Assembly (NCBI GenBank): GCA_944387425.1
Contig: CALXEV010000018.1
Span: 1-34,257, forward strand
Length of the DNA stretch: 34,257 nt
Direction of reading: 5' to 3'
From: an uncultured Clostridia bacterium
GTDB taxonomy: Bacteria; Bacillota; Clostridia; TANB77; CAG-508
The position numbers were made by a program, and so were the translations under genes. Below are positions 1-7,271 of this stretch, one piece after another (within the stretch, counting starts at the first letter, position 1; each line of letters opens with the position of its first letter). Below the pieces are notes generated by a model, which did no database searches, was not told the origin of the DNA, and saw nothing but the letters and a program-made list of their open reading frames with translations.

Positions 1-54
1 TATTGATGTTATTATTGCTCCTTTTTCGTATTTTTTCAAATAATCTAATATCAT
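1..54 (-). CDS. N-terminal fragment of an unidentified protein (runs off left edge)
   Basis: Only the first 18 codons are inside the window, on the minus strand, reading MILDYLKKYEKGAIITSI. The start at 54 is preferred because a GGAG ribosome site (near 64-67) sits nine bases upstream. An alternative ATG at 61, in another frame, would be only two bases from that site and gives a less protein-like, Asn/Lys-rich sequence. The fragment is too short to assign a family. Confidence 0.45.
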   Translation of the reverse strand, partial: MILDYLKKYEKGAIITSI

Positions 55-124
55 TTTTCATTACTCCTTTCTTTTTACAAATTTTATCATATATTTATTT
101 TATTTGCAAACTAATTTATATAAA

Positions 125-165
125 ACAGCACTAGAAGTGCACATATATGTGTACCTCTAGTGCCT
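125..165 (-). terminator. Rho-independent terminator of the 92-residue ORFan
   Basis: A near-perfect hairpin with arms GCACTAGA/TCTAGTGC and an inner ACATATATGT core is followed on the minus strand by TGTTTTAT. It lies just after the stop codon of the gene at 170-448. Confidence 0.8.
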
Positions 166-169
166 TGTT

Positions 170-448
170 TCAATCGGATTCCTCTTCTAATTCGGAATCC
201 AATTCTTCGATTTCATGCTGGTACTTAGAGTCTATGTACTCGTTGAGCAGGTCATGCCTAGTCCTGACCTCCTTTTCAGCAGCTTCTGCTCCTTCTTCTT
301 TAAATATTTTGTGATATGTCTTTATAGACATACAGCCTTTGAGCAAAAGCTTGCCTACGTCCTCGCCTCTTTCCATCGCTTGGTGAAGCTCATCCCAGTT
401 AGGATAAACTTCTTTCACCCGCTTCTTGAAATCTTCAGAGTATTGCAT
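170..448 (-). CDS. Hypothetical acidic protein, 92 aa, GC-rich ORFan
   Basis: I do not recognise this protein. It is soluble, highly charged and probably helical, with an acidic C-terminus (residues 77-92 are mostly Glu/Asp/Ser) and no membrane segment. The start has an AGGAGGAC ribosome site and the gene has its own terminator. Composition differs from the neighbours: I count 54 G/C in the 120 bases 181-300, against 38 in 1021-1140 inside prs. Codons such as CGG, GCG, CTC and AAG, rare around it, are used. Two small palindromes lie in its upstream region. It resembles four other isolated small genes in this window and looks horizontally acquired; that is inference. Confidence 0.75.
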   Translation of the reverse strand: MQYSEDFKKRVKEVYPNWDELHQAMERGEDVGKLLLKGCMSIKTYHKIFKEEGAEAAEKEVRTRHDLLNEYIDSKYQHEIEELDSELEEESD

Positions 449-473
449 ATTCGTCCTCCTATAAAAATTTTTT

Positions 474-523
474 TACTAAAGTAGTATTTGCAATGATGAA
501 AAATAGGAAACTACTGTAGTATA
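474..523 (-). promoter_or_regulatory. Paired short palindromes upstream of the 92-aa ORFan (possible operators)
   Basis: Two related palindromes, TACTAAAGTAGTA (474-486) and ACTACTGTAGT (510-520), lie about 35 bp apart centre to centre, between the ORFan and prs. The second overlaps a minus-strand TATACT (518-523) that could be the -10 element of the ORFan, although no good -35 is visible. The half-sites TACTAC/GTAGTA resemble operators of the BlaI/MecI family; no such regulator is in the window. Confidence 0.4.
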
Positions 524-576
524 TATTATTATTTTATCATATTTTATTTATTATTACAAGCTTTTACATACATGAG

Positions 577-605
577 TTGACAATCTTTGTCAAATAAAAT
601 ATAAT
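577..605 (+). promoter_or_regulatory. prs promoter with overlapping palindrome
   Basis: Consensus -35 TTGACA (577-582), a 17-bp spacer and -10 TATAAT (600-605) precede prs. The -35 forms the left arm of a perfect inverted repeat, TTGACAA-TCT-TTGTCAA (577-593), placed where a repressor would block RNA polymerase. Confidence 0.75.
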
Positions 606-639
606 TCTGTTGTAAAATAATATATGGAGGTGTCAAAAT

Positions 640-1722
640 ATGTCAAAATCTAATTTAGGAATTTTAGTACTTGATAACTTCAAGGATTTTGGACAGAAAG
701 TACAAGAACATCTAGCCAAAATACGAAATACGAACGAGAATTATTTAGTTTCATCAGAAGGTGTAAGATTTTCAAATGGAGAAGGTAAATATTTGATAAC
801 TTCTTCTGTTCGCGAAAAAAATCTATTTATTCTTTCAGACATAGGAAACTATGAATTAAGTTATGATTATCATGGTCAAAAACATATTTTATCACCAGAT
901 GAACATTTTCAAGATATCATTAGAGTTATTTCAGCAACTTGTGGACATGCTTCAAAAATTTCAGTTGTTACTCCTCTTTTATATGAATCAAGACAAGATA
1001 GAAGAAAATCAAGAGAATCATTAGATTGTGCAGTTGCACTTCAAGAACTTGAACGAATGGGTGTTACTAATATAATTACATTTGATGCGCATAACCCAAA
1101 TGTATGTAATGCTATACCAAATCTATCTTTTGATAACTTTTACCCTACTAACACAATTTTAGAAAAAATAGTTGATGATAACCCTGATATTTTTGATAAT
1201 ATGTTAGTTATAAGTCCTGATATTAGCGCAATGGAAAGAGCAAGATATTATGCTGAAATTATTGGATGTGATGTTGGTGTATTTTACAAAAGACGTGATT
1301 TGAGTAAAGTTGTAAATGGTAAAAATCCTATTGTTGCTCATGTGTATATGGGAACAGATGTTAAAGATAAAAATGTTTTTGTGGTTGATGATATGATAGC
1401 TTCTGGTGGCTCTGTTTTAGAGGTTTCTGAAGAACTTCGTAAAAGAGGTGCAAAGAAAATATATTTAATTGCCACATTTGCTTTATTTACTGAAGGAATT
1501 GAAAAATTCAAAACTGCTTATGAAACTGGTTTGTTTAATGGATTATATACTACTAATCTTTCATATATTCCTAAAGAATATACTTCTCTTGAGTGGTTTA
1601 ACGTTGTTGATTTATCAGAAATGGTGGCTATAATTATAGATAAATTGGATAAACGTGAATCTCTTAGTAGTCTTTTTAATGGTAGAAAGGAAATTATGGA
1701 TAAAATTAAGAAAAAAAGATGA
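640..1722 (+). CDS. prs: Ribose-phosphate pyrophosphokinase (PRPP synthetase), divergent long form
   Basis: Makes PRPP from ribose-5-phosphate and ATP in the cytoplasm, feeding purine, pyrimidine, NAD, His and Trp synthesis. Visible family marks are the RQDRR nucleotide-binding segment (residues 118-122), FDAH (148-151), KRRD of the catalytic loop (217-220) and the phosphoribosyltransferase-type PRPP loop VVDDMIASGGS (248-258). At 360 residues it is longer than the usual ~315 and has extra sequence at the N-terminus and after the PRPP loop, so it belongs to a divergent branch; canonical allosteric regulation cannot be assumed. A GGAGGTG ribosome site precedes the ATG by eight bases. The TGA stop is the first part of a repeat element that follows. 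Monocistronic, with a strong promoter. Confidence 0.85.
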   Translation: MSKSNLGILVLDNFKDFGQKVQEHLAKIRNTNENYLVSSEGVRFSNGEGKYLITSSVREKNLFILSDIGNYELSYDYHGQKHILSPDEHFQDIIRVISATCGHASKISVVTPLLYESRQDRRKSRESLDCAVALQELERMGVTNIITFDAHNPNVCNAIPNLSFDNFYPTNTILEKIVDDNPDIFDNMLVISPDISAMERARYYAEIIGCDVGVFYKRRDLSKVVNGKNPIVAHVYMGTDVKDKNVFVVDDMIASGGSVLEVSEELRKRGAKKIYLIATFALFTEGIEKFKTAYETGLFNGLYTTNLSYIPKEYTSLEWFNVVDLSEMVAIIIDKLDKRESLSSLFNGRKEIMDKIKKKR

Positions 1723-1923
1723 CATTTAGTGCCGGTTCTCTTTTGCTATTTTGGCAATTGGTGCCGGTTCTTTTTTGTCATAATTAATTTTTATAAAATT
1801 TGAAATATTAATATTTTAAGAACAAAGCTTATAGGAAGACCCCAGCTATGATTTTGTTCAAAAAATATTAATATTTCAAATTAAATAAGCAGAATGAACA
1901 AAAAAAACCGGCACCAAATGTCA
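1720..1923. repeat. REP/MITE-like palindromic element between convergent genes
   Basis: The left end, TGACATTTAGTGCCGG (1720-1735), is repeated inverted at the right end as CCGGCACCAAATGTCA (1908-1923). A second direct copy, GGTGCCGGTTCTTTTTTGTCA minus its last base, lies at 1760-1779. Inside is a further imperfect palindrome (1797-1882) whose arms carry AAATATTAATATTT and GAACAAA. The TGA of the left end is the stop codon of prs, and the inverted copy supplies the stop of the ABC ATPase gene. The structure probably also acts as a two-way terminator. It resembles the short palindromes mobilised by REP-associated tyrosine transposases; no such transposase is present here. Confidence 0.75.
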
Positions 1924-2571
1924 CAATTTGATTACTTGGTCTGCATATTCTTCAATCTTAGAACTATGTGATACAACAATAACACATTTTCCACCTTTGC
2001 TTAAAGATTGCAACATCTCAAAAATTCTTTTCTCATTTTCTTTATCTAAATTTCCTGTTGGTTCATCAGCCAAAATTATATCTGGCTCATTCGCCAAAGC
2101 TCTTGCTATTGCAACCCTTTGTTGTTCTCCACCAGACAATTCTTTAGGAAAATGCTTTCTCCTAGGAGTTAGATTTACAGTTTCAATCAACTTGCTTGTT
2201 CTTTCTCTTCTTGATGTCTTATCGTATTTTTCATTTATAAACATAGGTTGTTCAATATTTTCTTCAACTGTCATATTAGGATTTAAATAGAACTCTTGAA
2301 ATACAAAACCTATTTTCTCCATTCTTAGTCTTGCTCTATCATCTTCTTTTAATTGTATTACATCTTGTCCATCAATTAGCACCTTACCACTTGTAAAACT
2401 ATCTAATGTCCCTATTATATTAAGTAATGTTGTCTTTCCTGCTCCAGACTCTCCCACAATACCATATAATTTACCTGATTCAAATTTCAAATTGATGTTT
2501 TCAAGAATTTTTATTTTCTCTTTATTTTTAACATATTCTTTATTACCATCTATTATCTCTATTTTACTCAT
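1921..2571 (-). CDS. ABC transporter ATP-binding protein, MacB/LolD type
   Basis: ATPase subunit that powers the two FtsX-type permeases encoded just upstream. All motifs are present: Walker [10 protein letters not shown] (40-48), signature LSGGEQQ (145-151), Walker B IILADE (165-170) and the switch His in VVSHS (H202). At 216 residues it is slightly shorter than typical LolD/MacB ATPases (~225-235). The gene follows the permease gene at 18 bp and is the last of the module. MacB/LolD-type systems usually work as mechanotransmitters that move or expel peptides and lipoproteins rather than as classical pore transporters. The substrate is unknown; the secreted protein encoded at 4897-5370 is an obvious candidate. 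Confidence 0.9.
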   Translation of the reverse strand: MSKIEIIDGNKEYVKNKEKIKILENINLKFESGKLYGIVGESGAGKTTLLNIIGTLDSFTSGKVLIDGQDVIQLKEDDRARLRMEKIGFVFQEFYLNPNMTVEENIEQPMFINEKYDKTSRRERTSKLIETVNLTPRRKHFPKELSGGEQQRVAIARALANEPDIILADEPTGNLDKENEKRIFEMLQSLSKGGKCVIVVSHSSKIEEYADQVIKL

Positions 2572-2589
2572 ATTATTTCCTCACTTTTC

Positions 2590-3402
2590 TTAAGATTTTA
2601 AAGTTTTTATATGTATACTTAAAAATGCAGGTAGTAAAATAATTATTGCATTTATTGCAACCATCATAACAGCATTATTCTCAACAGAAATATTCAACAT
2701 CTCATGTACTAGTAGAAAATATAATAATTCGTATAGAACAATCCCAAATATAAGTCCTATAATAAGCATGGTGATTTGTTCAACAAATAAAATTTGCTTT
2801 ATTTTTGATTTTTTATATCCAAATATTTGTAGTAACTTAATATTCTTTTGTTCATTTTTTACAATATTTCTACAACATACTATTATTACTAATAATGATA
2901 CTATAATTAATAAATATTGAATTGTATTAGCTATATTCCTTATTGTTGAATAACTTTCTAATATTTGTTCATCTAAAACAGCAGGAGAACCACTTATTCC
3001 GAGAGCATCTAGACGATTATTTACATACTCAAAATTTTTCCAGTCATCTAAATATAAATATTGAATATGAACTTCTTCGCCTTCTAAATCAATTTTTTGG
3101 ATTTCTAATCTTTCAACATGTTTTATGTTTTCTATTTCTGTTTTTTGTTCATCTGTAAGTTCTTTAGATATTTGAATAGTTTTTGCTAATTCATCTATTT
3201 TTATATTTTCGTATGAGGATATTTTATTTAACTGGGTTTGCAATGTATTTGAATATTCTTCAACTATATTATCAAAATATTGGTCAACAAGTGGTCTTAT
3301 TGTTAAAGCAACATTTAAAATTGCAAATAAAATTACAAATGTGAATATATAAATTATATTACTTTTATTTCTTAATACACTTTTTATTTGATTTTTCATC
3401 AT
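2590..3402 (-). CDS. FtsX-like ABC permease (270 aa)
   Basis: Membrane subunit of the MacB-type transporter. One N-terminal helix (about residues 15-35), an extracellular segment of about 120 residues, then three C-terminal helices form the FtsX/MacB fold. The ATG at 3402 is chosen because AGGTG lies six bases before it; a GTG nine bases further upstream overlaps that site. It ends 18 bp before the ATPase gene and begins just after the larger permease gene, so the three are almost certainly cotranscribed and form a heteromeric complex. Its extracellular domain is about half the length of its partner's. Confidence 0.82.
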   Translation of the reverse strand: MMKNQIKSVLRNKSNIIYIFTFVILFAILNVALTIRPLVDQYFDNIVEEYSNTLQTQLNKISSYENIKIDELAKTIQISKELTDEQKTEIENIKHVERLEIQKIDLEGEEVHIQYLYLDDWKNFEYVNNRLDALGISGSPAVLDEQILESYSTIRNIANTIQYLLIIVSLLVIIVCCRNIVKNEQKNIKLLQIFGYKKSKIKQILFVEQITMLIIGLIFGIVLYELLYFLLVHEMLNISVENNAVMMVAINAIIILLPAFLSIHIKTLKS

Positions 3403-3419
3403 TTTTATCACCTTTTATA

Positions 3420-4760
3420 TTAACTTTTTAGTAATTCTCTAATATTTTTGCGAAGTATTTTCTTATTAATAAAAATTGTATTTATCACTTCTATTATAAT
3501 TATTACAACCGAAATACCTAACACAAATAATGGGTTTATTTTTTTAGGAATTTGTCTAATGTAGAAGAGCTGTTCTCTAATTTCGTTCATTGTTAATCCT
3601 ATTGTATCTTTTTTAATTATGTAATCCATTATTATATTTGATATATTTATTATTAATATAAATACTATAAATGAAACCATTATACTTATTATACATACTA
3701 TAATATTTTCGATTATTGTCATTTTTTGAATATCTTTATTTGTATAGCCTTCTGCTTTTAAAACTCCTATTTCTGTTGATGATAAATATGCTTTGTTTAT
3801 ATTGGTAGTTATTAAAAAAGACAGAAATATTAGTATTGAAGCAAATAATAAGAATATTATTAGTTTTTTCATTATATTTATAGTTTCAACATTTATGTTC
3901 GTTACTCTTGATATATTTACTTCTGTTTCTGAACTATCTCCTTTTTGTGCTTCTTGTAAAATAGCTGATTTTTCATATAGTCCTTTAGAAATCAATTCGT
4001 TTTTTACAAGTTCTACATTTTCAATTTTATCAACAACAACAGAGATTTCTAGCTCTGGTAATAAATCTGGATTTAATTCTAAATTAATTTCTTTTATTAT
4101 TTCTTTTGGAGTATATAATGTTGACATATCATTATACAAATTGCTATCATATGTTCCAATTATTTCAAATTGTTTCTCTAGAGTATTTCCATTTGACGCT
4201 TCAAATGAGATTATTAATTTTTTTCCTATCAAATCTTCTCCATTAATATACTCTATATTTAAATTTCTTTTTTCGATGTAAATATCTCTAAATCCTGTAG
4301 GTGTTCCTTCACTATCTGCATATATTTTACTAGGTATAATTAGGACATATTTATCATCTTCTTGGAGTTTTCGACCATTTGTTATGTCTGGACAAGTTTT
4401 TGTGTTGATTGGATTTATTTTGACATATCCATCAGCATCTTTTGTTTTTAATTGTTCACAATATTTATATCCATATATATTCTCCTCATATTCTCCTATT
4501 ACCATATCCACATGCTCGATACTCTCTATTTTTTCTATTATCTCTTCATATTCAAATACAGAATATCTTATTGAGCTGATTGTTCTCATTGTTAAATTGT
4601 TTTCTAAACTTTTTATGTAGTTTTCCATAGAATATTGAATAATATTTATTGTTAATAATAAAATTGTGATTAGAATTATAGGTATTGCTATTATTAAATT
4701 TCTTTTTTTATTTTGTTTTACTCTATGTATTGATATTTTAAAAATCTTATTTATTTTCAT
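3420..4760 (-). CDS. FtsX-like ABC permease (446 aa)
   Basis: Larger permease partner. A first helix at about residues 23-45 is followed by a long extracellular domain (about 46-298) and three helices (about 300-320, 350-375 and 412-437), the usual FtsX/MacB topology. A GAGGAAA ribosome site precedes the ATG. The gene is 17 bp upstream of the second permease. Having two unequal permeases and a separate ATPase is the arrangement seen for peptide-sensing or peptide-expelling systems in Firmicutes; no sensor kinase is present here. Its transcript may come from the regulator promoter through the hairpin at 4834-4866, or from an unseen promoter near 4770-4800. Confidence 0.82.
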   Translation of the reverse strand: MKINKIFKISIHRVKQNKKRNLIIAIPIILITILLLTINIIQYSMENYIKSLENNLTMRTISSIRYSVFEYEEIIEKIESIEHVDMVIGEYEENIYGYKYCEQLKTKDADGYVKINPINTKTCPDITNGRKLQEDDKYVLIIPSKIYADSEGTPTGFRDIYIEKRNLNIEYINGEDLIGKKLIISFEASNGNTLEKQFEIIGTYDSNLYNDMSTLYTPKEIIKEINLELNPDLLPELEISVVVDKIENVELVKNELISKGLYEKSAILQEAQKGDSSETEVNISRVTNINVETINIMKKLIIFLLFASILIFLSFLITTNINKAYLSSTEIGVLKAEGYTNKDIQKMTIIENIIVCIISIMVSFIVFILIINISNIIMDYIIKKDTIGLTMNEIREQLFYIRQIPKKINPLFVLGISVVIIIIEVINTIFINKKILRKNIRELLKS

Positions 4761-4833
4761 TTGTTTTTCCTCTTTTGACTATATATACTATATATATTAA
4801 ATATCTTTTATGCTTAAATGTCAAATCTTTTTA

Positions 4834-4866
4834 AAAGAAAGAAAGATCCAAAGGGATATTTCTTTT
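4834..4866 (-). terminator. Hairpin between the secreted-protein gene and the ABC genes
   Basis: On the minus strand the arms AAAGAAATATCC and GGATCTTTCTTT pair around a CTTT loop and are followed by a short interrupted T run. It may be a leaky terminator that raises expression of the upstream small secreted protein relative to the ABC transporter. Confidence 0.55.
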
Positions 4867-4896
4867 ATAATTTTATATTCTATACATTATGAATTT

Positions 4897-5370
4897 TTAA
4901 TAATTAATTATAACTGTAGTTGAATTAATGGCAGTCTTATACATTGTAAAAAATACGGTTATTTCTTTTACGTTATCTTTCAAATCTCCAGGTTCCCAAG
5001 TCATATCTGTCCATCTTCCTATTTGAGCTGTTTTGGTAGAACCTATAATCTTATCTTTATAACTTCCTTCACGTGCAAAAATCGCTACATCTATTGAATT
5101 GTCGCCACTATTATAAACTCGTACTTTTATTGGTTCAGATAATGAAGTTCTTGATACTTTTATTTCTTTACTTCTCCAAACTAAAAAGTTATGAGTTTCC
5201 TCTGCACTTAAAGTTGATATTCCTCTCTCTGAATCTTTATTTTTTAAATTCTCTATATATTCTTCTTGAATTTTTTCGTCTATAGTACTTGTCGCAAAAG
5301 ACATTGATGGAATATAAGCAAAAGTCAAAACAATTAAAACGATTAAAAGTAATTTTTGAATTTTTTTCAT
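4897..5370 (-). CDS. Small secreted protein of unknown function (157 aa)
   Basis: Not recognised. A clear signal peptide is present: a Lys-rich start, a hydrophobic core of about residues 7-20 and a probable cleavage site after SMSFA (residue 26). The mature part, about 131 residues, has no cysteine and looks beta-rich after residue 65, with short alternating hydrophobic stretches and an aromatic-rich end. An AGGAGG site precedes the ATG. It lies 55 bp downstream of the Spo0A-like regulator and upstream of the ABC genes, so it may be the export cargo, an extracellular partner of the permeases or a bacteriocin-like product. It lacks the size, Gly-rich or Cys-rich signatures of known bacteriocin classes. 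Confidence 0.7.
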   Translation of the reverse strand: MKKIQKLLLIVLIVLTFAYIPSMSFATSTIDEKIQEEYIENLKNKDSERGISTLSAEETHNFLVWRSKEIKVSRTSLSEPIKVRVYNSGDNSIDVAIFAREGSYKDKIIGSTKTAQIGRWTDMTWEPGDLKDNVKEITVFFTMYKTAINSTTVIINY

Positions 5371-5425
5371 AAAACATTCCTCCTAATTTTATTTTTTTAT
5401 AGAATATAAAATTATATAATCATTA

Positions 5426-6175
5426 TTATGTATTGTTTAATGTATACTTTCTCCTTGTTACATTACTTATTACTGTATCTATTATAGTTTTTGTTTTCGG
5501 TCTTATATCCCCATCCATATTAAAATACTTTTTTAATTTTTTTATTTCACAGCTATAATACATATTGGTATTAGATCTTATAATGTTACATTTTATATTA
5601 TGTACTGTAGCATTGTATTTTAATGAAATATATTTATATACGTCTTTTTCTAAATTATAATTTTCTATAATATCATTTATAATAATAAATTCTATAGTTT
5701 CGATTAAATATTTAGTTCCTTTAAAAGTCATATCATAGTTCAATAATCGAAATTCATCAATTATTTTATCTCTATAAATTTTAGATTGCTTAATTTTTTC
5801 TTTATAACAAAAAATTTCATTAATTCTTTGTACAAGATAATCTAAACCCATTGATTTACTTATAATTGCATTTATCATTTTATTTCTATGTAATTTATTT
5901 ATTAAATTAATTTCTCCAGATATAATAACAATTGAATCTTCATATTTGTCTTTGTCTATTATTTTATTCAAAACATATTCTCCATCATAGTATGGCAATT
6001 TTAAATCTAATAATATTACATCAATTCTAGTTTTACTATTATTTATTAAGTCAAGTGCAATTTTTCCATTTTTTGCAATTCCACAAACATTTATATCATT
6101 CGACCTACTTTTTATTAAATTCAACAAGTTAGTAGCATAATCTAGATTGTCATCTATTATTAATATATTAATCAT
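5426..6175 (-). CDS. Response regulator with Spo0A-like DNA-binding domain
   Basis: Phosphorylation-controlled transcription factor. The receiver domain (about residues 1-120) has the acidic pair D8-D9, phosphoacceptor D57 in LLDLKLP, S86 in the Thr/Ser switch position and K107. The C-terminal half (about 135-245) has the length and pattern of the Spo0A effector domain, including a region aligned with its KKFNTTASRVERAIRHAI recognition helix, here LKYNATVHNIKCNIIRS, which is clearly changed. It is therefore a paralogue, not the master sporulation regulator. No kinase gene is adjacent. A good ribosome site (AAAGGAG) precedes the ATG. It heads the secreted-protein/ABC module and probably controls it. 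Confidence 0.8.
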   Translation of the reverse strand: MINILIIDDNLDYATNLLNLIKSRSNDINVCGIAKNGKIALDLINNSKTRIDVILLDLKLPYYDGEYVLNKIIDKDKYEDSIVIISGEINLINKLHRNKMINAIISKSMGLDYLVQRINEIFCYKEKIKQSKIYRDKIIDEFRLLNYDMTFKGTKYLIETIEFIIINDIIENYNLEKDVYKYISLKYNATVHNIKCNIIRSNTNMYYSCEIKKLKKYFNMDGDIRPKTKTIIDTVISNVTRRKYTLNNT

Positions 6176-6220
6176 TAAGTTCTCCTTTTCTTTTAGAAGT
6201 CATTAAATTAATATGGTTTT

Positions 6221-6267
6221 ATTATAACACACTTATATTTAATTTCAAAAAAAGTCACAAAAAGTCA
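6221..6267 (-). promoter_or_regulatory. Promoter of the Spo0A-like regulator with 10-bp-phased direct repeats
   Basis: On the minus strand, -35 TTGAAA (6243-6248) and -10 TATAAT (6221-6226) are separated by 16 bp. Immediately upstream lie two copies of TGACTTT (6251-6257 and 6261-6267), spaced exactly 10 bp, so on the same face of the helix. They could be an activator site, possibly for the regulator itself. They do not match the Spo0A box TGTCGAA. Confidence 0.6.
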
Positions 6268-6386
6268 TTTTTTTACTTTTTAGTAAATATCTAACTTATA
6301 TAATCTCTATTGTTCATATTTTTGCTTTCATATAATGGCATGATTACCCTTACTTTTCAATAATATACTATTTAGAATAAAAATAT

Positions 6387-6418
6387 CCCCGCCTGATACA
6401 ATCAGTATCAGACAGGGC
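6387..6418 (-). terminator. Rho-independent terminator of the 119-aa ORFan
   Basis: A GC-rich hairpin with inner arms CTGATAC/GTATCAG, extended by CCCTG/CGGGG, is followed on the minus strand by ATATTTTTAT. It lies about 45 bp beyond the stop of the gene at 6464-6823. Confidence 0.85.
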
Positions 6419-6463
6419 ATTGAGAGCAATGGGTTGGTTACAGTACGGTTAAGGTTGTTGGAA

Positions 6464-6823
6464 TCATACACCGAAGATGTACTTCATCCAATCCTGAAAG
6501 CCAGGGAACAGGTTCAGCGGATTCGGCAAGTCATTGACAATAAAGTCAACAACGCTCTTGAAGACGCCGAGTAGCCATTCCACCAGACGCACTTCAGTGC
6601 TGATGAGCCACTTGAGCTGGGGCATACCATCCATGTAGCCGTTCTCGGCCAACATGTACAGGATAACCAGAGCCAAGCATCCAACAAAAGTCATCTTGGT
6701 TGCCCGAATGAGCACAGTCACGCTCTTGCTGAAAGCAGGAGCTGCCACATTCTTGAGCCAAGGCTTTGCCTTGGCATTTGCCCAGTCTTTGGTCTTCCTC
6801 CAAGCACCTTTTGCCTTGCCCAT
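6464..6823 (-). CDS. Hypothetical membrane protein, 119 aa, GC-rich ORFan
   Basis: Not recognised. The first 40 residues are strongly basic with several Trp (KTKDW, KPWLK). One convincing membrane helix spans about residues 43-59, and Trp-rich amphipathic segments follow (72-90 and 105-119), a layout seen in small membrane-active or phage membrane proteins. Composition is foreign: I count 63 G/C in the 120 bases 6541-6660. The start is uncertain: only a weak GGGG lies upstream of the ATG, and no promoter belongs to the gene itself, because about 30 bp upstream the sequence becomes a truncated ISLre2 transposase on the same strand. It ends with a strong terminator. Confidence 0.65.
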   Translation of the reverse strand: MGKAKGAWRKTKDWANAKAKPWLKNVAAPAFSKSVTVLIRATKMTFVGCLALVILYMLAENGYMDGMPQLKWLISTEVRLVEWLLGVFKSVVDFIVNDLPNPLNLFPGFQDWMKYIFGV

Positions 6824-6849
6824 AGCAGTACCCCAAAAGGCTGAAAGTC

Positions 6850-7008
6850 TTTTGGTACAAAGATTTCTTTATCTCTGTAATCTAATATTAATTTATCCAA
6901 CATTCGTAACTCTTCTTGTATTATTTCTCTTCCTAATTTCATCATTTCTTTAAAAGTATTTTCCTCTAAACTCTTGAAATTAATCTTTTCATTTGATAAC
7001 ATATCCAT
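6850..7008 (-). pseudogene. Truncated ISLre2-family (UPF0236) transposase, N-terminus only
   Basis: The first ~50 codons from 7008 match the start of ISLre2-type transposases from memory of the family: INFKSLEE, then KLGREIIQE, then a conserved RDK in LDYRDKEIF. After about residue 50 the similarity ends and the reading frame runs into the antisense of GC-rich ORFan sequence, stopping at 6718. The remaining ~400 residues, including the catalytic region, are missing, so it cannot transpose. The downstream ORFan is in another frame. A GAGGTG ribosome site and leader remain at its 5' side. Confidence 0.78.
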
Positions 7009-7010
7009 AA

Positions 7011-7071
7011 CAAAAGCACCTCGTATATTTATTTTTGTTTGTGGTTAAACAAATTATATACTTAGTGCTTT
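7011..7071 (-). promoter_or_regulatory. Hairpin leader sequestering the ISLre2 transposase ribosome site
   Basis: Long inverted repeat: on the minus strand AAAAGCAC..GTATAT pairs with ATATAC..GTGCTTTT around a loop of about 27 bases. The ribosome site GAGGTG of the transposase start lies in the 3' arm, so RNA reading in from outside would hide it. This is a familiar way for insertion sequences to avoid expression from neighbouring promoters. On the plus strand the same hairpin is followed by GTTTTTCT and may act as a terminator. Confidence 0.55.
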
Positions 7072-7159
7072 TGTTTTTCTATATTTTTTCAAAATTTTTT
7101 ATATCTATTTTCCCCAGATTATTTAACTCATATCCGGTACCAATAATTTTACAAGAGCA

Positions 7160-7188
7160 TTGAAAAAATTATGTGAATGTGATAGAAT
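7160..7188 (+). promoter_or_regulatory. Promoter of the six-helix membrane protein gene
   Basis: TTGAAA (7160-7165), a 17-bp spacer and TAGAAT (7183-7188). It gives a leader of about 75 bases before the ATG at 7272, with a small CCTG/CAGG hairpin. Confidence 0.6.
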
Positions 7189-7271
7189 ATCTTTGTAAAT
7201 TTTTTTCAATCCTGTTTTTCAGGTTTAATATATACATCACAAGTAAAATAATTATTTTAAGGAGGCAAAAA

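Noticed and set aside
4897..5370. A lactococcin-972-like bacteriocin
   Set aside because: The protein is longer and lacks the family's Gly/Trp pattern, and the permeases are separate FtsX types rather than a single DUF1430 protein.
6718..7008. A 96-residue protein read as one gene across the ISLre2 fragment
   Set aside because: Only its first ~50 residues look like a transposase; the rest is antisense or out-of-frame sequence of the GC-rich ORFan, so it is a junction artefact.
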